From the NCBI RefSeq assembly GCF_032854445.1, contig NC_088302.1, positions 3,090,023 to 3,154,022 of the forward strand: a stretch of DNA of 64,000 nt, written 5' to 3'. This document shows, piece by piece, positions 24,906 through 36,854 of this stretch. A program made the position numbers and the translations under genes. How positions within the stretch are numbered: the first letter of the stretch is position 1; each line of letters begins with the position of its first letter. This DNA comes from Liolophura sinensis (taxonomy: Eukaryota > Mollusca > Polyplacophora > Chitonida > Chitonidae). Below the pieces are notes generated by a model, which was not told the DNA's origin, ran no database searches, and worked only from the letters and a program-made list of their open reading frames with translations.

Positions 24906-25575
24906 TTACTAAACCACAACCATATCTGACCACCCATGGTGCCAGCATCATTGCAGAACCTGTCTTTCTCTAAACAATAAAATTTAATTTTTACACCTAA
25001 AATGCAAATGAGGACAAAAAGAAATGTCAACTGGAAAAACATGTTTCCATAGCATTTAATTTAAAATGCGCAGAAATAATTATATTATTTACTGAGCCAT
25101 TAAATAGATTCAAATGAAATAAATTATTTTGAGAAGCAGACCTTACACAATAACCTTTTTTCTTTTGTTTTTTACCATATAAAAGCATTTTTTATGCTGT
25201 TGTTATTTTCAAAGGCGCAGTTGGTGGTACAGTAACACCAGTCTTATAAAGAAAACCCTTAACCAATGCTGTCACAGCCATTGCTTCCAAGACTGCATAA
25301 CACATTTGTCTCCAAATTCCCTTCAGAAAACCGATATTTTAGTTCCATTATGCTTTTTTAAAAAAACTGTAAATCGTCTTACTACCACTTACATGAAGTC
25401 TGAAAAGCTTTACGAAAGGGAGAATCAATATAAATAGCAAGTACTGTTGTACAGTTAATATGCATGTGAAGAAAATGAAAAAAATGGGCGATGTATTGTA
25501 GATTGTGTTTTACTTCACTGTTATTTTACATAACTGGGAATTACATGCAACAGAATGTGATTTGCAAAATTTGCT
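24906..25575. other. Non-coding unique sequence
   Basis: AT-rich; no gene recognised. Confidence 0.45.
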
Positions 25576-25860
25576 CAGCAAAATTTTCCATAAACTCTTC
25601 TCATGAAGGATGCGTATAAATTAATGTAGCGTAACCCACGAGGCATGAAGGTTGTACAGAAAATTGTCCAGACTGTTCTCATGAAGGTTGGAAATACACA
25701 TAGGATTTAATTCAAAAGACCCGAAGAATACACAAGAAATTTTCCTTATGGTTGTTTATTGACAAATGTCAATGCAGGATAGCCAACGAGGACTGAACAA
25801 AATGTACAACAAATTTTCCTTACTGTTCTCATAAAGTATGACTATTTCATAAACATGGAT
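25576..25860. repeat. Old, degenerate tandem repeat, about 77 bp x 4
   Basis: The motif AAATTTTCC...TGTTCTCATGAAGG recurs at about 25581, 25661, 25737 and 25811 with spacings of 80, 76 and 74 bp. Intervening bases are strongly diverged. Confidence 0.5.
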
Positions 25861-26655
25861 ATTGCAAAATAATGTATTTTGGGTGCAGAATACATCTTCA
25901 TTTTTTCTTTCAAATCTGTTTTGAAACACCTGATGTGTATAGGGCAGTAATAATGAACATTTATGCAGAAGGATCCAAATAACATGAAGGTGCTTTACAT
26001 CCCAGAAAGCGAGGATACTCTGAAGGTTAATATCATTTCATATAACTTTGAAAAAGTAACTCAGAAAAAAAGTGAAAACAAAATGGGAGGTTCACAGGTT
26101 GTTATCTTGTAAGGTAATAAAAACTTTCGTATGTTTCTGATATGAGCGAAGTTTAAGGTTTTAACATCGCATAAATTACCTGAATCTTACAGCTGATAAA
26201 TAAAAAACACATCTTGTCTCTTCCCCATTAGGGTTGATGGCAGATCTTATTTTTAATTGCCCCAGCCTTATCTGTCAAAAGCTCAAGCTAGATAAAACTG
26301 ATCTGATAAAATAAAAAAGCAGTCATCTTTCATGTAGATAAAATCTGACCTATTCGCTCAGCCACTCATGTGCAAATTACACGTCAAAAGCCTAATCTTC
26401 AGCCCAAAAGTGTGACTGCGCTAGGTAAGCATGTAGGCACAAGGACCCTTAAAAGTAACACTTCATCAGCAGTTCCTAGATGCATTATGTCGAGAACATT
26501 GCACACAATACTTACATTTAGCATGACTAAATATATTTATAACATTTTTCAATGGTTGCATAAAATTTATAACCCTAACTATCACCCTTCAAGTATTGTC
26601 AACTGGTTTTCCAATTGCTCTACCTGTACATAAAATCTAGCGTTTTGTTTTTAAT
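25861..26655. other. Non-coding sequence containing a GATA-motif cluster
   Basis: No exon recognised. The interesting part is the regulatory-like cluster at 26194-26341, listed separately. Confidence 0.45.
26194..26341. promoter_or_regulatory. Cluster of five GATA-factor motifs (candidate enhancer)
   Basis: GATA-type hexamers: TGATAA at 26194-26199, TTATCT at 26268-26273, AGATAA at 26290-26295, TGATAA at 26304-26309 and AGATAA at 26336-26341. In AT-rich DNA some clustering is expected by chance, so function is inferred only. Confidence 0.3.
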
Positions 26656-27058
26656 GATTTATAATGCCTAATCATGGTGTTTTGTAGCCTCTAGTCATAG
26701 TGTATTGTAATCCCTAATCATGGTGTTTTGTAGTCCCTAATCATAATGTTTTGTAGCCTCTAGTCACAGTGTATTGTAATCCCTAATCATGGTGTCTTGT
26801 AGTCCCTAATCATGGTGTTTTATAGTCCCTAATCATGGTGTTTTGCAGTCCCTAATCATGGTGTTTTGTAATCCCTAATCATAGCGTTTTGTAGTCCCTT
26901 ATCATAGTGTTTTGTAGTCCCTAATCATGGTGTTTTGTAGTCCCTTATCATAGTGTTTTTAGTCCCTAATCATGGTGTTTTGTAACCCATAATCATAGTG
27001 TTTTGTAGTCACTAACCATGTTTTTTTGTCGTCCCTAATCATGGTGTTTTGTAGTTTC
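26656..27058. repeat. Minisatellite, 23 bp x about 17
   Basis: Units TAGTCCCTAATCATGGTGTT plus TTG, with variants TAGCCTCTAGTCATAG and TAGTCCCTTATCATAG. Confidence 0.9.
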
Positions 27059-28363
27059 TTAGTGGAGCTACATGTAGCTTGTCTCTAGCTGATATAAGCA
27101 TTCAGTCACAACATCATAATGTAGGTCTAATGGTTAGAAGTTTACAAATACAGCGTATACTGTACATACATAAATATGTGCTACTTTCACAAAGGCACCC
27201 AGTTTGCAATAGATCATCACTATAATCTGAGCATCTCCACACATGTCACATTACAAATATTAATTTAAAAAACTTGTGAGGACCTGACAGATGTATAGTG
27301 GGTAACCACAAAAACTTGATTGTTTACCCTGATAAGAGCAAGGTACAAAAAAGAAAGGTAAAAAGTGGAAAATGTAGCAATTTGTCTGCCATAGAAATAG
27401 CCCCTCATTTCACAAGTCATTGACTGAATGATCCATTTATAAGAGGCAGTGCTGTGCCTCTAGCGGCTAGTTCAGTGAGTACACCACAGCACTTGGGGGG
27501 GGGGGGGGGCGTTGCCACAATACAGCAGGAATAAGGAAGACCATCCTACCTATAAATGTTTGAAATCTGACTACAACCATATCCAACCACTGGCATGACA
27601 AAGCAATATTTTATATCATTACAAGTACACTATTTAATATTTAATACCCTAAAATCCTTCATAGAATAAGAGCTATCTCCAACCAGCATTAAACACTAAC
27701 AAATTCGCACCTGAAATCAACATGAAGTGTTAAGACAAATATCTGCAATCCACATTTAATGTATATATACCACAATAAGGATATTCAAGGCTAGAAGTGC
27801 TTCCCTTAATATATTAGTCTTATTAGATTCATCTCCTGAAAGGAGAGCAAAACATAGACTTAACTGTAGAAGAAATGGAACCTAAAAATGCATATGTATA
27901 ACTGCAGTAGGCGTAAGAAGCTGTTACACCCAGATTCTGATAGGCCTACTGTACCTGGACACACGTACAGGTATATGGAATACCTGTACAGCATTCATGT
28001 ACACATGTATGCACTAATGGATGTGTTCACATAAACATCCCATCAATCAATCCTCAGCTTACTGATCATTCCTTCAGGTATAAAAATCTGTTTCCTGGCT
28101 GTTTCACATATATAACCGTAATAATATTATATTATACATAATATATATTGGGGGAAGGATTTAAAACATACCTGTGCACAGCCTGTCTTATAAGTACCTT
28201 TCAATAACCCCTCTGCCAGGGCCTGTTACTGTAGGCATCACAATGTACAATGACTCCGTAAGGTGTTATATGTTTGTTAAGAAGTTGATTGATTGCTTTA
28301 TTTAGCTTTATTTAAAAGTGTTGTCTCAATTGTCTCAGACTTAATGAAGCTTTACCATAAAAA
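27059..28363. other. Non-coding unique sequence with a G15 run
   Basis: A homopolymer of 15 G lies at 27495-27509. Otherwise AT-rich unique sequence without recognisable genes. Confidence 0.45.
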
Positions 28364-29106
28364 CACCAGACATGCAAACTCATCCATGAACAATGACACC
28401 AGACATGACACTCTACCCAGTCAAAGTATATGGACACCAGACATAACACCCTACCCAGTCATAGTATATGGACAGTAGACATGGCAATCCATCCAATCAT
28501 AGTATACTGACACCGGCCATGCCACCCCATCCATGTATACTGACACCGGCCATGCCACCTCATCCATGCATACTGACACCGGCCATGCCACCCCATCCAT
28601 GCATACTGACACCGGCCATGCCACCTCATCCATGTATACTGACACCGGACATGCCACCTCATCCATGTATACTGACATCGGACATGCCACCTCATCCATG
28701 TATACTGACACCGGCCATCCCACCTCATCCATGTATACCGACACCGGACATGCCACCTCATCCATGTATACTGACATCGGACATGCCACCTCATCCATGT
28801 ATACTGACATCGGACATGCCACCTCATCCATGTATACTGACACTGGACATGCCACCTCAACCATGTATACTGGCACCGGACAATTGCCATCTCAACCATG
28901 TATACTGAAACTGGCCATGACACCCCATCCATGTATACTGACACCGGCCATGCCATCTCATCCATGTAAACTGACACTGGCCATACCACCCCATCCATGT
29001 ATACTGACATCGGCCATGCCACCTCATCCATGTATACTGACACTGGACATGACACCCCATCCATGTATACTGACACCGGACATGACAACCCATCCCATCA
29101 AAGTAC
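28364..29106. repeat. Minisatellite, 33 bp x about 19 (first units 38 bp), SINE-derived
   Basis: Main unit CATGTATACTGACACCGGCC plus ATGCCACCTCATC. The leftmost units are 38 bp and read ACACCAGACATGACACTC then TACCCAGTC. They match the body of the family B SINE at 53644-53684 in 34 of 41 positions (my hand alignment). The 33-bp period equals 11 codons, so five or six frames stay open (for example CILTPAMPPHP on plus, VYMDEVACPMS on minus); these are artefacts. Confidence 0.93.
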
Positions 29107-30587
29107 AATGACACCATGCAGGCAGACCAAGCCTTGCATCATTCCTTATAAACTAAATTCTTGTCAAATACAATGTACCCTTTATAAACTGTATAAAGGT
29201 ATACCTTATCATGTAAGTCACAACCATTACAATCCTCCAGTCCCCACATTTTCACTTCTATCACCAGGCTACAACCACCTCAAATGTCATTGTATATGTA
29301 TTGTTTGGCCCACAACTGACCCTATTAAACTTTGACACATAAAAAAACACAATACAAGTACACTAACAATGAAACAGTCTCAAATATAACACCTGTAATC
29401 AGTGTCTATTTCTGCGCCTTGTCAAGCAGAAATGCAAATCCCAATAGCCCTTCCCAGGTACAATCTCCATGTGCGTAACTCACACATCATAACTTCATAA
29501 TTCATACTAAATATATCTCCCTTGATGGATGTATTACGAAGCAGACAGATTACATAATCAGGTTTAAACAAGATCATCCAGTGAGAGTGGGGGTTTGGGT
29601 GGGGGTTGGGGTGGGGGTGGGGGGTGGTTATTTGATCAAGGCACACTAACAGGCCACTTTGCAAGGTGTCAGGCTAATAGTCTGACCAATGCACCGGTAA
29701 TACTATACGTGGCTAGCTACAACAACAAAGTCTGTATCAAGAAGATGTACACATTACACTATAACTATGGCTATGAAGTTTTTCTGGGCACAGATACAAA
29801 CAGAAAATTCATAAATTGCCACAATAGAGATGGCATCAGTGTAACAGCTCGCACCTGAGTTGGCTTTGATCCAACACCTGAGCCTAACGAGATTGATTTG
29901 CTGATAAGAGGGGAAACAGCTTATGCCCCCTGACATTACCGCATCTCTGTGCCAGTTCTGAGGATCGAGCAGCTCTTTAACTCATTCCACATTTCTCACT
30001 TTAGTCAAACTTCCTTTTCAAATCCTTTTAACAAGACAAGACTCATGCCTGGTGGCACACTTGTTCTAAGATATAACATGGATGAAATGGTTAAAATTTA
30101 AATTTCTAGGGTCAAAAAATAAGCTCTACATGTAAAACCATGTTTCAAATCTTGAATCAGAATGCTTTAATGGAATTTGTCCATAGCACAAAGAGCCAAT
30201 TAGAAAACAGACATAACAGACATAACATTCATATACACGTACACATTTCATGTAAATGACAGATTTGTAAATGAATCTGATGTTCTGAACTGGATGTTGA
30301 ACTACCTACATGAGCTATGTAAAGCACTGGAGTGATGTAATTATAATAATGTACTTTTAACTACTGTGCAGACAGTAAACTACACAGAAAGTAAGAAAGA
30401 AAGTAAGTAAAGTAAGAAAGAGTACCTGATCTTAATAAATACGGACAATACCACTGAAAAATGATTCCATTTGTGCTTGATAGTTGTACTATAATAGCTG
30501 TAAACAGCGTGTACCTATAAACAGAGATAGTGTACCCAGTATTGGTTGTAAAATTGATCAAGCTATGTTGTAATGTTCACCTGAGCA
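29107..30587. other. Non-coding unique sequence
   Basis: No gene recognised. It contains a G-rich stretch at 29588-29627 (repeated GGGGG and GGGG runs, able in principle to form a G-quadruplex) and a small AAGT-type microsatellite at 30385-30422. Confidence 0.45.
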
Positions 30588-30905
30588 GGTGTACCTGAGT
30601 TAGATTGTATAAGTAGTGTGCATGCATTTCACAGTTATCAGATGTACCTGAACTAGATTGTATAAGTGGTGTGCATGCTCTTCACAGTTATCAGATGTAC
30701 CTGAGCTAGATTGTATAAGTGGTGTGCATGCTCTTCACAGTTATCAGATGTACCTGAACTAGATTGTATAAGTGGTGTGCATGCATTTCACAGTTATCAG
30801 ATGTACCTGAACTAGATTGTATAAGTGGTGTGCATGCTCTTCACAGTTATCAGATGTACCTGAACTAGATTGTATAAGTGGTGTTTGTGTGTTTGACAAT
30901 TACTA
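30588..30905. repeat. Tandem repeat, 53 bp x 6
   Basis: Units GATGTACCTGAACTAGATTG, TATAAGTGGTGTGCATGCTC, TTCACAGTTATCA; copies are nearly identical except a GCATGCATTTC variant that recurs. Confidence 0.92.
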
Positions 30906-31060
30906 GGTGTACGCTGGTAGGAATACCTCAGCTGCATGTAGTGAGTATACCTGAGCTAGTTGGTGTACCTGAGCTAATAGGTGTCCCTTTGCTGCATGTT
31001 TCAGATGTACCCGAGACAGTAGATGTACCCAAGACAGTAGATGTACCTGAGCTGGACAGT
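30906..31060. repeat. Tandem repeat, 18 bp, degenerate
   Basis: Units such as GTGTACCTGAGCTAGTTG, GATGTACCCGAGACAGTA and GATGTACCTGAGCTGG. The 18-bp unit shares GATGTACCTGA with the adjoining 53-bp array, suggesting one gave rise to the other. The small plus frame (VPETVDVPKTVDVPELD) is an artefact. Confidence 0.8.
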
Positions 31061-31084
31061 AAACCCAAGCTCAACGATGAAGTT

Positions 31085-32005
31085 GAACTAAATACATGAA
31101 GTTGAGCTGGATAGTACACCTGGGTTAAATATATGATGAAGTTGAGCTGGATAGTACACCTGAGCTAAATATATGATGAAGTTGAGCTGGATAGTACACC
31201 TGAGCTAAATATATGATGAAGTTGAGCTGGATAGTACACCTGAGCTAAATATATGATGAAGTTGAGCTGGATAGTACACCTGAGCTAAATGTCAGATGAA
31301 GTTGAGCTGAATAGTACACCTGAGCTAAATATATGATGAAGTTGAGCTGGATAGTACACCTGAGCTAAATGTAAGACGAAGCTGAGATGGATAGTACACC
31401 TGAGCTAAATGTCAGATGAAGTTGAACTGGATAGTACACCTGAGCTAAATGTAAGACGAAGCTGAGATGGATAGTACACCTGAGCTAAATGTCAGATGAA
31501 GTTGAGCTGGACATTATATTTGAGATAAATATATGAAGTTGAGCAGGACAGCACATCTGAGCTAAATTTATGAAGAAGCTGAGATGGACAGTATGCCTAA
31601 ATATATGATGAAGTTGAGCTGGATAGTACACCTGAGTTAAATGTCAGATGATTTTTTTTTTTTTTTTTTTTGATTGGTGTTTTACGCCGTACTCAAGAAT
31701 ATTTCACTTATACGACGGCGGCCAGCATTATGGTGGGTGGAAACCGAGCAGAGCCCGGGGGAAACCCACGACCATCCGCAGGTTGCTGACAGACCTTCTC
31801 ACGTACGGCCGGAGAGGAAGCCAGCATGAGCTGGACTTGAACTCACAGCGACCGCATTGGTGAGAGACTCCTGGGTCATTACGAAATGTCAGATGAAGCT
31901 GAGCTGGAATGTACACCTGCAGTAAATGTAAGATGAAGTTGAGCTCGACTGTACACCTGAGCTAAATCTAAGATGAACCTGAGCTGGATAGTACACCTGA
32001 GCTAG
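31085..32005. repeat. Minisatellite, 40 bp x about 17, split by a SINE
   Basis: Unit ATGATGAAGTTGAGCTGGAT, AGTACACCTGAGCTAAATAT. Variants GTCAGATGAAG and GTAAGACGAAGCTGAGATGG alternate at 31341-31500. Family A SINE sits inside it at 31652-31883 and the array resumes afterwards. Confidence 0.93.
31652..31883 (-). mobile_element. tRNA-SINE family A inserted in the 40-bp array
   Basis: Begins with a T-rich run (plus strand), TTGATTGGTGTTTTACGCCG, TACTCAAGAATATTTCACTT, then GGCGGCCAGCATTATGG and CACGTACGGCCGGAGAGG. It ends at TCATTACG, so the outer tRNA head is missing. AAATGTCAGATGA flanks it at 31639-31651 and 31884-31896. This looks like a 13-bp target duplication but is also an array motif. 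It is one of the least diverged family A copies in the window. Confidence 0.92.
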
Positions 32006-33400
32006 GTATGTTACAGTATGAATGTTACAGTATATACAGACCTGTCCTTCCATTTGAGAGGGTTTCCTGTCGCTGGCTCCAGTGTGAGCTGTACAGTTAG
32101 GGCTAAGTCCCCATCTATAGGCCTGGTACATGTGTTCAATGAGAGGGCTACCTGTCAGCAGGTGTACAACTGTCACTTAGGTAATACTCAAGCACAAGTA
32201 CTCTCAACTGTCTGTCCCCCCTTAACCCCCACAGCCTTTGGGGGAGAGAAGGGCCTCTTTGGTTGGCCTGGGTCTTTGATGTGTGAAATAAATCCTGGCC
32301 TAAATGTAGGTGTACCTGTACAAGCAGACGGGTACTAAATCCAGTTTTCTGCGCGAGTGGTGAGGTTTGGTATACCTGTGGTAGTGATAGTGTTGTGTGG
32401 TCAGCACACAAGCCTTGATTACACGGTCCCTGTCATACCTGTTCACACTGATCTCCGTACACTCAGTACCTCTCTCCTGATCACACCAGGTGTCTGCCAG
32501 CTTGACATAGCAACAGTTTCCGCTAAAATTCTTGGAAAACGGCCTGCGGGCGACCTGATCCGGCCAGGTGAATACAGATGGCTTAACTCCCTAGTCAACA
32601 AGGGATCATTACTTGCCTGCCGTCATAGACTGCCGCGTGGCCTGTGCTCAGCTATGATTGTGTATGTCAGCGGTTTGTGTGCTCCCCTCTACCCTAAAGC
32701 CGGAACCTTAAATTACTTGACTCGCTCTAAGCATCTATAGCTTCAGTAATCAGAGGCAGTTTCTCCTGACAACAGCAGTCTGCTGTAAATTCTTAACACT
32801 GGACAACATTGGCTGCTGTAAACATTGACACCATACCAGCAGACTACGTCAGTATAATGACAATGGAGACCTACAGGTAAAGTTTCACCACGGCAGGTGG
32901 GTTGCGGGTAAGAGCAGGTAGACTTGTATGAGCAGAGAGGGTCGGGCGGCCTGACTCTATCAGTCAAATAGGCCAACACTAGAGAGCTGCTCACAGTAAA
33001 GCTGCCTGTCCCCTGGGAGAGAGGGGCTGTAGACAGGTGTGATAAACCCTACATAACCTAACAGTACACACTGACCCTCAGGCCAGCTGTACTCCCCCCC
33101 CCCCACCCACCCTTAATCCTTAATCCAAAACACTGACCCTTGTCCAATATGGTTTTTATCCTTGAAGCCGACAGCAGCCAAGCAGCGTGTATATAAGCAC
33201 ACATCACAACAAAACATGGACTTAAACACAAACCCTGTTATGTACACATAAGAAAAATCAAGTAAATACACAAATGTACTAGTTAACACATATGCACCAT
33301 GTATTATAAGCCAATCCTGTGAAATGAAAAAACTATACCTCATGTAAAGCTACTGTTTAGGTCCACACCCATTTATACATGTGCCCGGTGTGATACCTTT
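32006..33400. other. Non-coding or unassigned complex sequence
   Basis: More GC-balanced than its surroundings. A 127-codon plus frame (32357-32740) and overlapping frames on both strands give no recognisable domain. Without splice signals or homology I do not call a gene. A C-rich run lies at 33096-33110. Confidence 0.35.
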
Positions 33401-34130
33401 GACTGATTGCATGGTTGACTGACAGATTGGCTGGTCAACAGTCTGGTGAACTGATAGGATGACAGACTAATGGCAGACTGACAGGTTGACTGACCAATGG
33501 GTGAATGGTTGACAGACAGACTGACTGACTAATGGGTGACTGACTGGTTGACAGACTAATGGCTGTCCCACAGACTGATTCATTAATGGGTGAATGGTTG
33601 ACAGACAGACTGGTTGACTGACTAATGGCTGAATGACTAATGGGTGACAGACTGGTTGACTGACTAATAGGTGACTGACAGCTTGTCTGACTAATGGGTG
33701 ACTGGTTTACAGACAGACTGGTTGACTAGCTAATGGCTGACTGACAGGTTGACTGACTAATGAGTAACAGACTGGTTGACTGACTAATGGGTGACAGACT
33801 GGTTGACTGACTAATGGGTGACTGGTTGTCCGACTAATGAGCGACTGGTTAACTGACTAATGGCTGACAGACAGTAGGACTGACTAATGGCTGACTCACA
33901 TTAGGACTGACTAAAGGCTGACTCACAGGTTGACTGACAAAAGGTGGCTAGTTGACTGACTAATGGCTGACCAACAGGTTGACTGACTAATGGCTGACTG
34001 GTTGACCGATATAGTGAGCTATATGGTAGCGTTGGTTTCCTGACTTGCTCAGACAGAGTGACTGGCTTATTGAATGACTTATTCATCGAATGATTGGTTG
34101 ACTGCTTACCTGACTGACTTACTAATGCAC
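33401..34130. repeat. Degenerate GACT-based minisatellite
   Basis: Composed of GACTGACTAATGGGTGACTG and GGTTGACAGACAGACTGG type units of irregular length (about 16-52 bp), all built from the tetramer GACT. Confidence 0.88.
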
Positions 34131-36854
34131 TGGCTGATAAACAGAAATGAACTACTTTTTATCACAAACTACTGGTGTCTAATATTAAGCATACTTTAAG
34201 CAATGAGAAAGGTTAGAAGATTTATACTGATTTATGTTATATTCAAGTTTTCAGGTGTTGAATCAAACTAGACATTTACTGAACATGTTTGGACATTACA
34301 GAGTATAATAATGGCTATATCACTGTTTTGAAATATACATTAAAATATAATACATTTTATATTATAAGACATATTATTATGTTGCTAGAGATACATCGGT
34401 ACATATGTAAGGGTGAAGAGCACCTTGATTGAAACAACAGCAAACCCTCCTAACCTGTATGATAAACAAAAGTATGGCGTGCGACAAAAAAAATCACTGG
34501 TTTGCTTTAATTATTCACCATGGCTGCCAAGCCAAACACAAGTAAGGCAATATATCGGAGAAAAATCTTTGAAAGTGAGGTTGAATAGCACGGACGTCAG
34601 AGATCCTTTTCAAATGTATTTCTTTTGTTGGTCTGCCTGCATGGTTAATTTTGTTGGTCTGCCTGCCTGGTTAATTTTCGTCTCATTTCCATGACTGAGA
34701 GTGCAAGATTAGTGCCACCCCATACCCCTGACCCTTACGTTGTATACCCAGCTCTGGCCCTTTAATGGTGCACAAAAAACCTCCATAAATGCTATAAGAT
34801 ATTAATCACAATTGTTAGTGCTTTTTCCCAGGCCTCATTTAACCAGGCTGTGGCAGAATGCTGGGAAACGAGAAATTAAAGCTCAATAAAAATGACTGAC
34901 ATAGCCACTTTGACTGGTAACCATCTATCATACATCAGGATAATGGCTTCATAACACTAAAGCCTTAATTTATATTTTTTTATCTTCTCGTTTCCTTCTT
35001 CAGGGACACAGATTAAGAATGACCATAAAGTGACCTCAGTGAAATCTGCCTGGACCATTTCTGCTCGGATCCGAGTTGTTGGCACAATTGCATTGCTATC
35101 TACTGCAGATACCATAGCGACAATGATCAACTGGCTACAGCTCTGATGGCCGTCGTCAAGGTTTGAGTGATAAGCAGACACATTGATTTAAACCAAGCGT
35201 TATTTCGGGCTGAAAAGGAGATGGATGGAAGCGATGGATGCTTGGCTAATAAGGATCGGTAACAATTACAGTCCTATGAAGGCCATTTTCATACAGCTGT
35301 CCAATTAACATACCAGATGAATCGCAGCAGTTGCTACGAGAGACCAAACCCAACAACAACAACAAACAATGGTGAAACTTCATAAAGTCATACCAAAAAG
35401 TTGTCAATAACGATAGAACTGGGCCATTAATAACACTGGATACATCAGCCTCCTAATGTTAAAAGTCAAGACAAAACTGGTAACGGTAACTATCATTAGA
35501 CTAAAAGAAAAAAATCTAATTAGAAGAGCGTGTATATAAGTCTATATGAACTAGTGAATAGGCTATACACTTCTGCTAGAGTACATGCACACACCGGTTA
35601 AATTATTAAAGTCAAGCTACAATGTGGTTTTAATAGAGTTTACAAATGAATACACTCAAAGACTCAATTAAATGAAGCATGGTTAGAAAAATGCAATCAT
35701 TTTATTTACAGTTACTGACTGCCTCTTTTATACACAGATAAAAGTCAGTATTCATCAGGTTTCAGATGTTCATGATAAGTTTTACCAACTACATGTGAAT
35801 ACAAACAAAAATGACACATAAAGTATAAGCATAAATTTGTGCCATAGTGAATTACTCAACAATGCTTGTGATTGGACAGTTGTCACAAATTTCACAGCCA
35901 ATGAGACAAGCATACAGTACCAGCGCAAGTAAACATGTTATGTATTACTAAAACACAGGTACATCATGATTCCCATACAGGAGCACTACACTGACCAGGA
36001 CATGATAGCTCTGTAGGCCTATGGTTCTCCTTAAAAAAAACAAAACCATAAGGTTATTAAATCGTAAATTAAACACGTACATATGTACTGTATATGTGTG
36101 CATATATAGGAGCTGGACTGTCAAAATGTATGTTCACAAACTTCTATGACCCATAAACAGCAAAGGGTGCCTGATGCAATCAACCTCATTGAAGTTGTCA
36201 TAAAAGACTGTGATATTTGCATGTAAAAACAATGAGGACAATGGTGATATTAAGCCATTATAGACACATGCCCACCTCTAAACAGAGAGGAAGTGTACGT
36301 GTAAACTCTCCATAGACCTGTAGGTCTGTTGGAGCTATACAAGCATATATCACTTGTCAGAAGCTTCAGGAGAAGTGTTCCATTCACAGATTTCCAGCCA
36401 AAACAATGATGTAAGGGTCCCCTCAGGTCAACCAGTAATCATTTGTGTTTTACAGGTAAAACCGTGTTCTGCATTAACATCACAATGGCCTTACCTGTGT
36501 TTCACATGATTTTTTTTTCTGTTCGCTCGTACTCTAGACAATGCAGGCGGAAGCACCAGCCGAAGAGGAGCTCTGTGCCAGCTATTACAAGTGATGAATG
36601 CTGATCTACCGAGTAAGATGTGACCGTGAAGCAGTCAGCTGTTAAATGTGGGTCACGACTCATGACACAATCTGATCAGGTCTTAGTCAGCCAGTTTATC
36701 TACGATCTATCATCACCAGGAAGATATGTATGAGCAGTTAGCTGAAAACCAAGCCATTTGATTTACGTATAAATATATATTTCTTTAATTTATTTATACA
36801 TGAGTTGCATGTATATGACAGCAGTCAAGTTAACAGGCAGAAGAAAGGGGTGGC
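34131..36854. other. Non-coding sequence with candidate conserved blocks
   Basis: No exon with confident splice sites. The stretch 34820-35350 is compositionally complex (GGATCCGAGTTGTTGGCAC, GTCCAATTAACATACC) and may be a conserved non-coding element. At 36509-36537 a pyrimidine tract ends in CTCTAG, followed at 36541-36594 by an 18-codon plus-strand frame MQAEAPAEEELCASYYK and stop. This looks exon-like but is too short to call. Confidence 0.35.

Noticed and set aside
28451-29117. Open frames on both strands (141-209 codons)
   Set aside because: The 33-bp unit is a multiple of three and free of stops in several frames; no independent coding signal.
32357-32740. 127-codon plus frame
   Set aside because: No recognised domain; overlapping frames on the other strand are equally open, typical of moderately GC-rich non-coding DNA.
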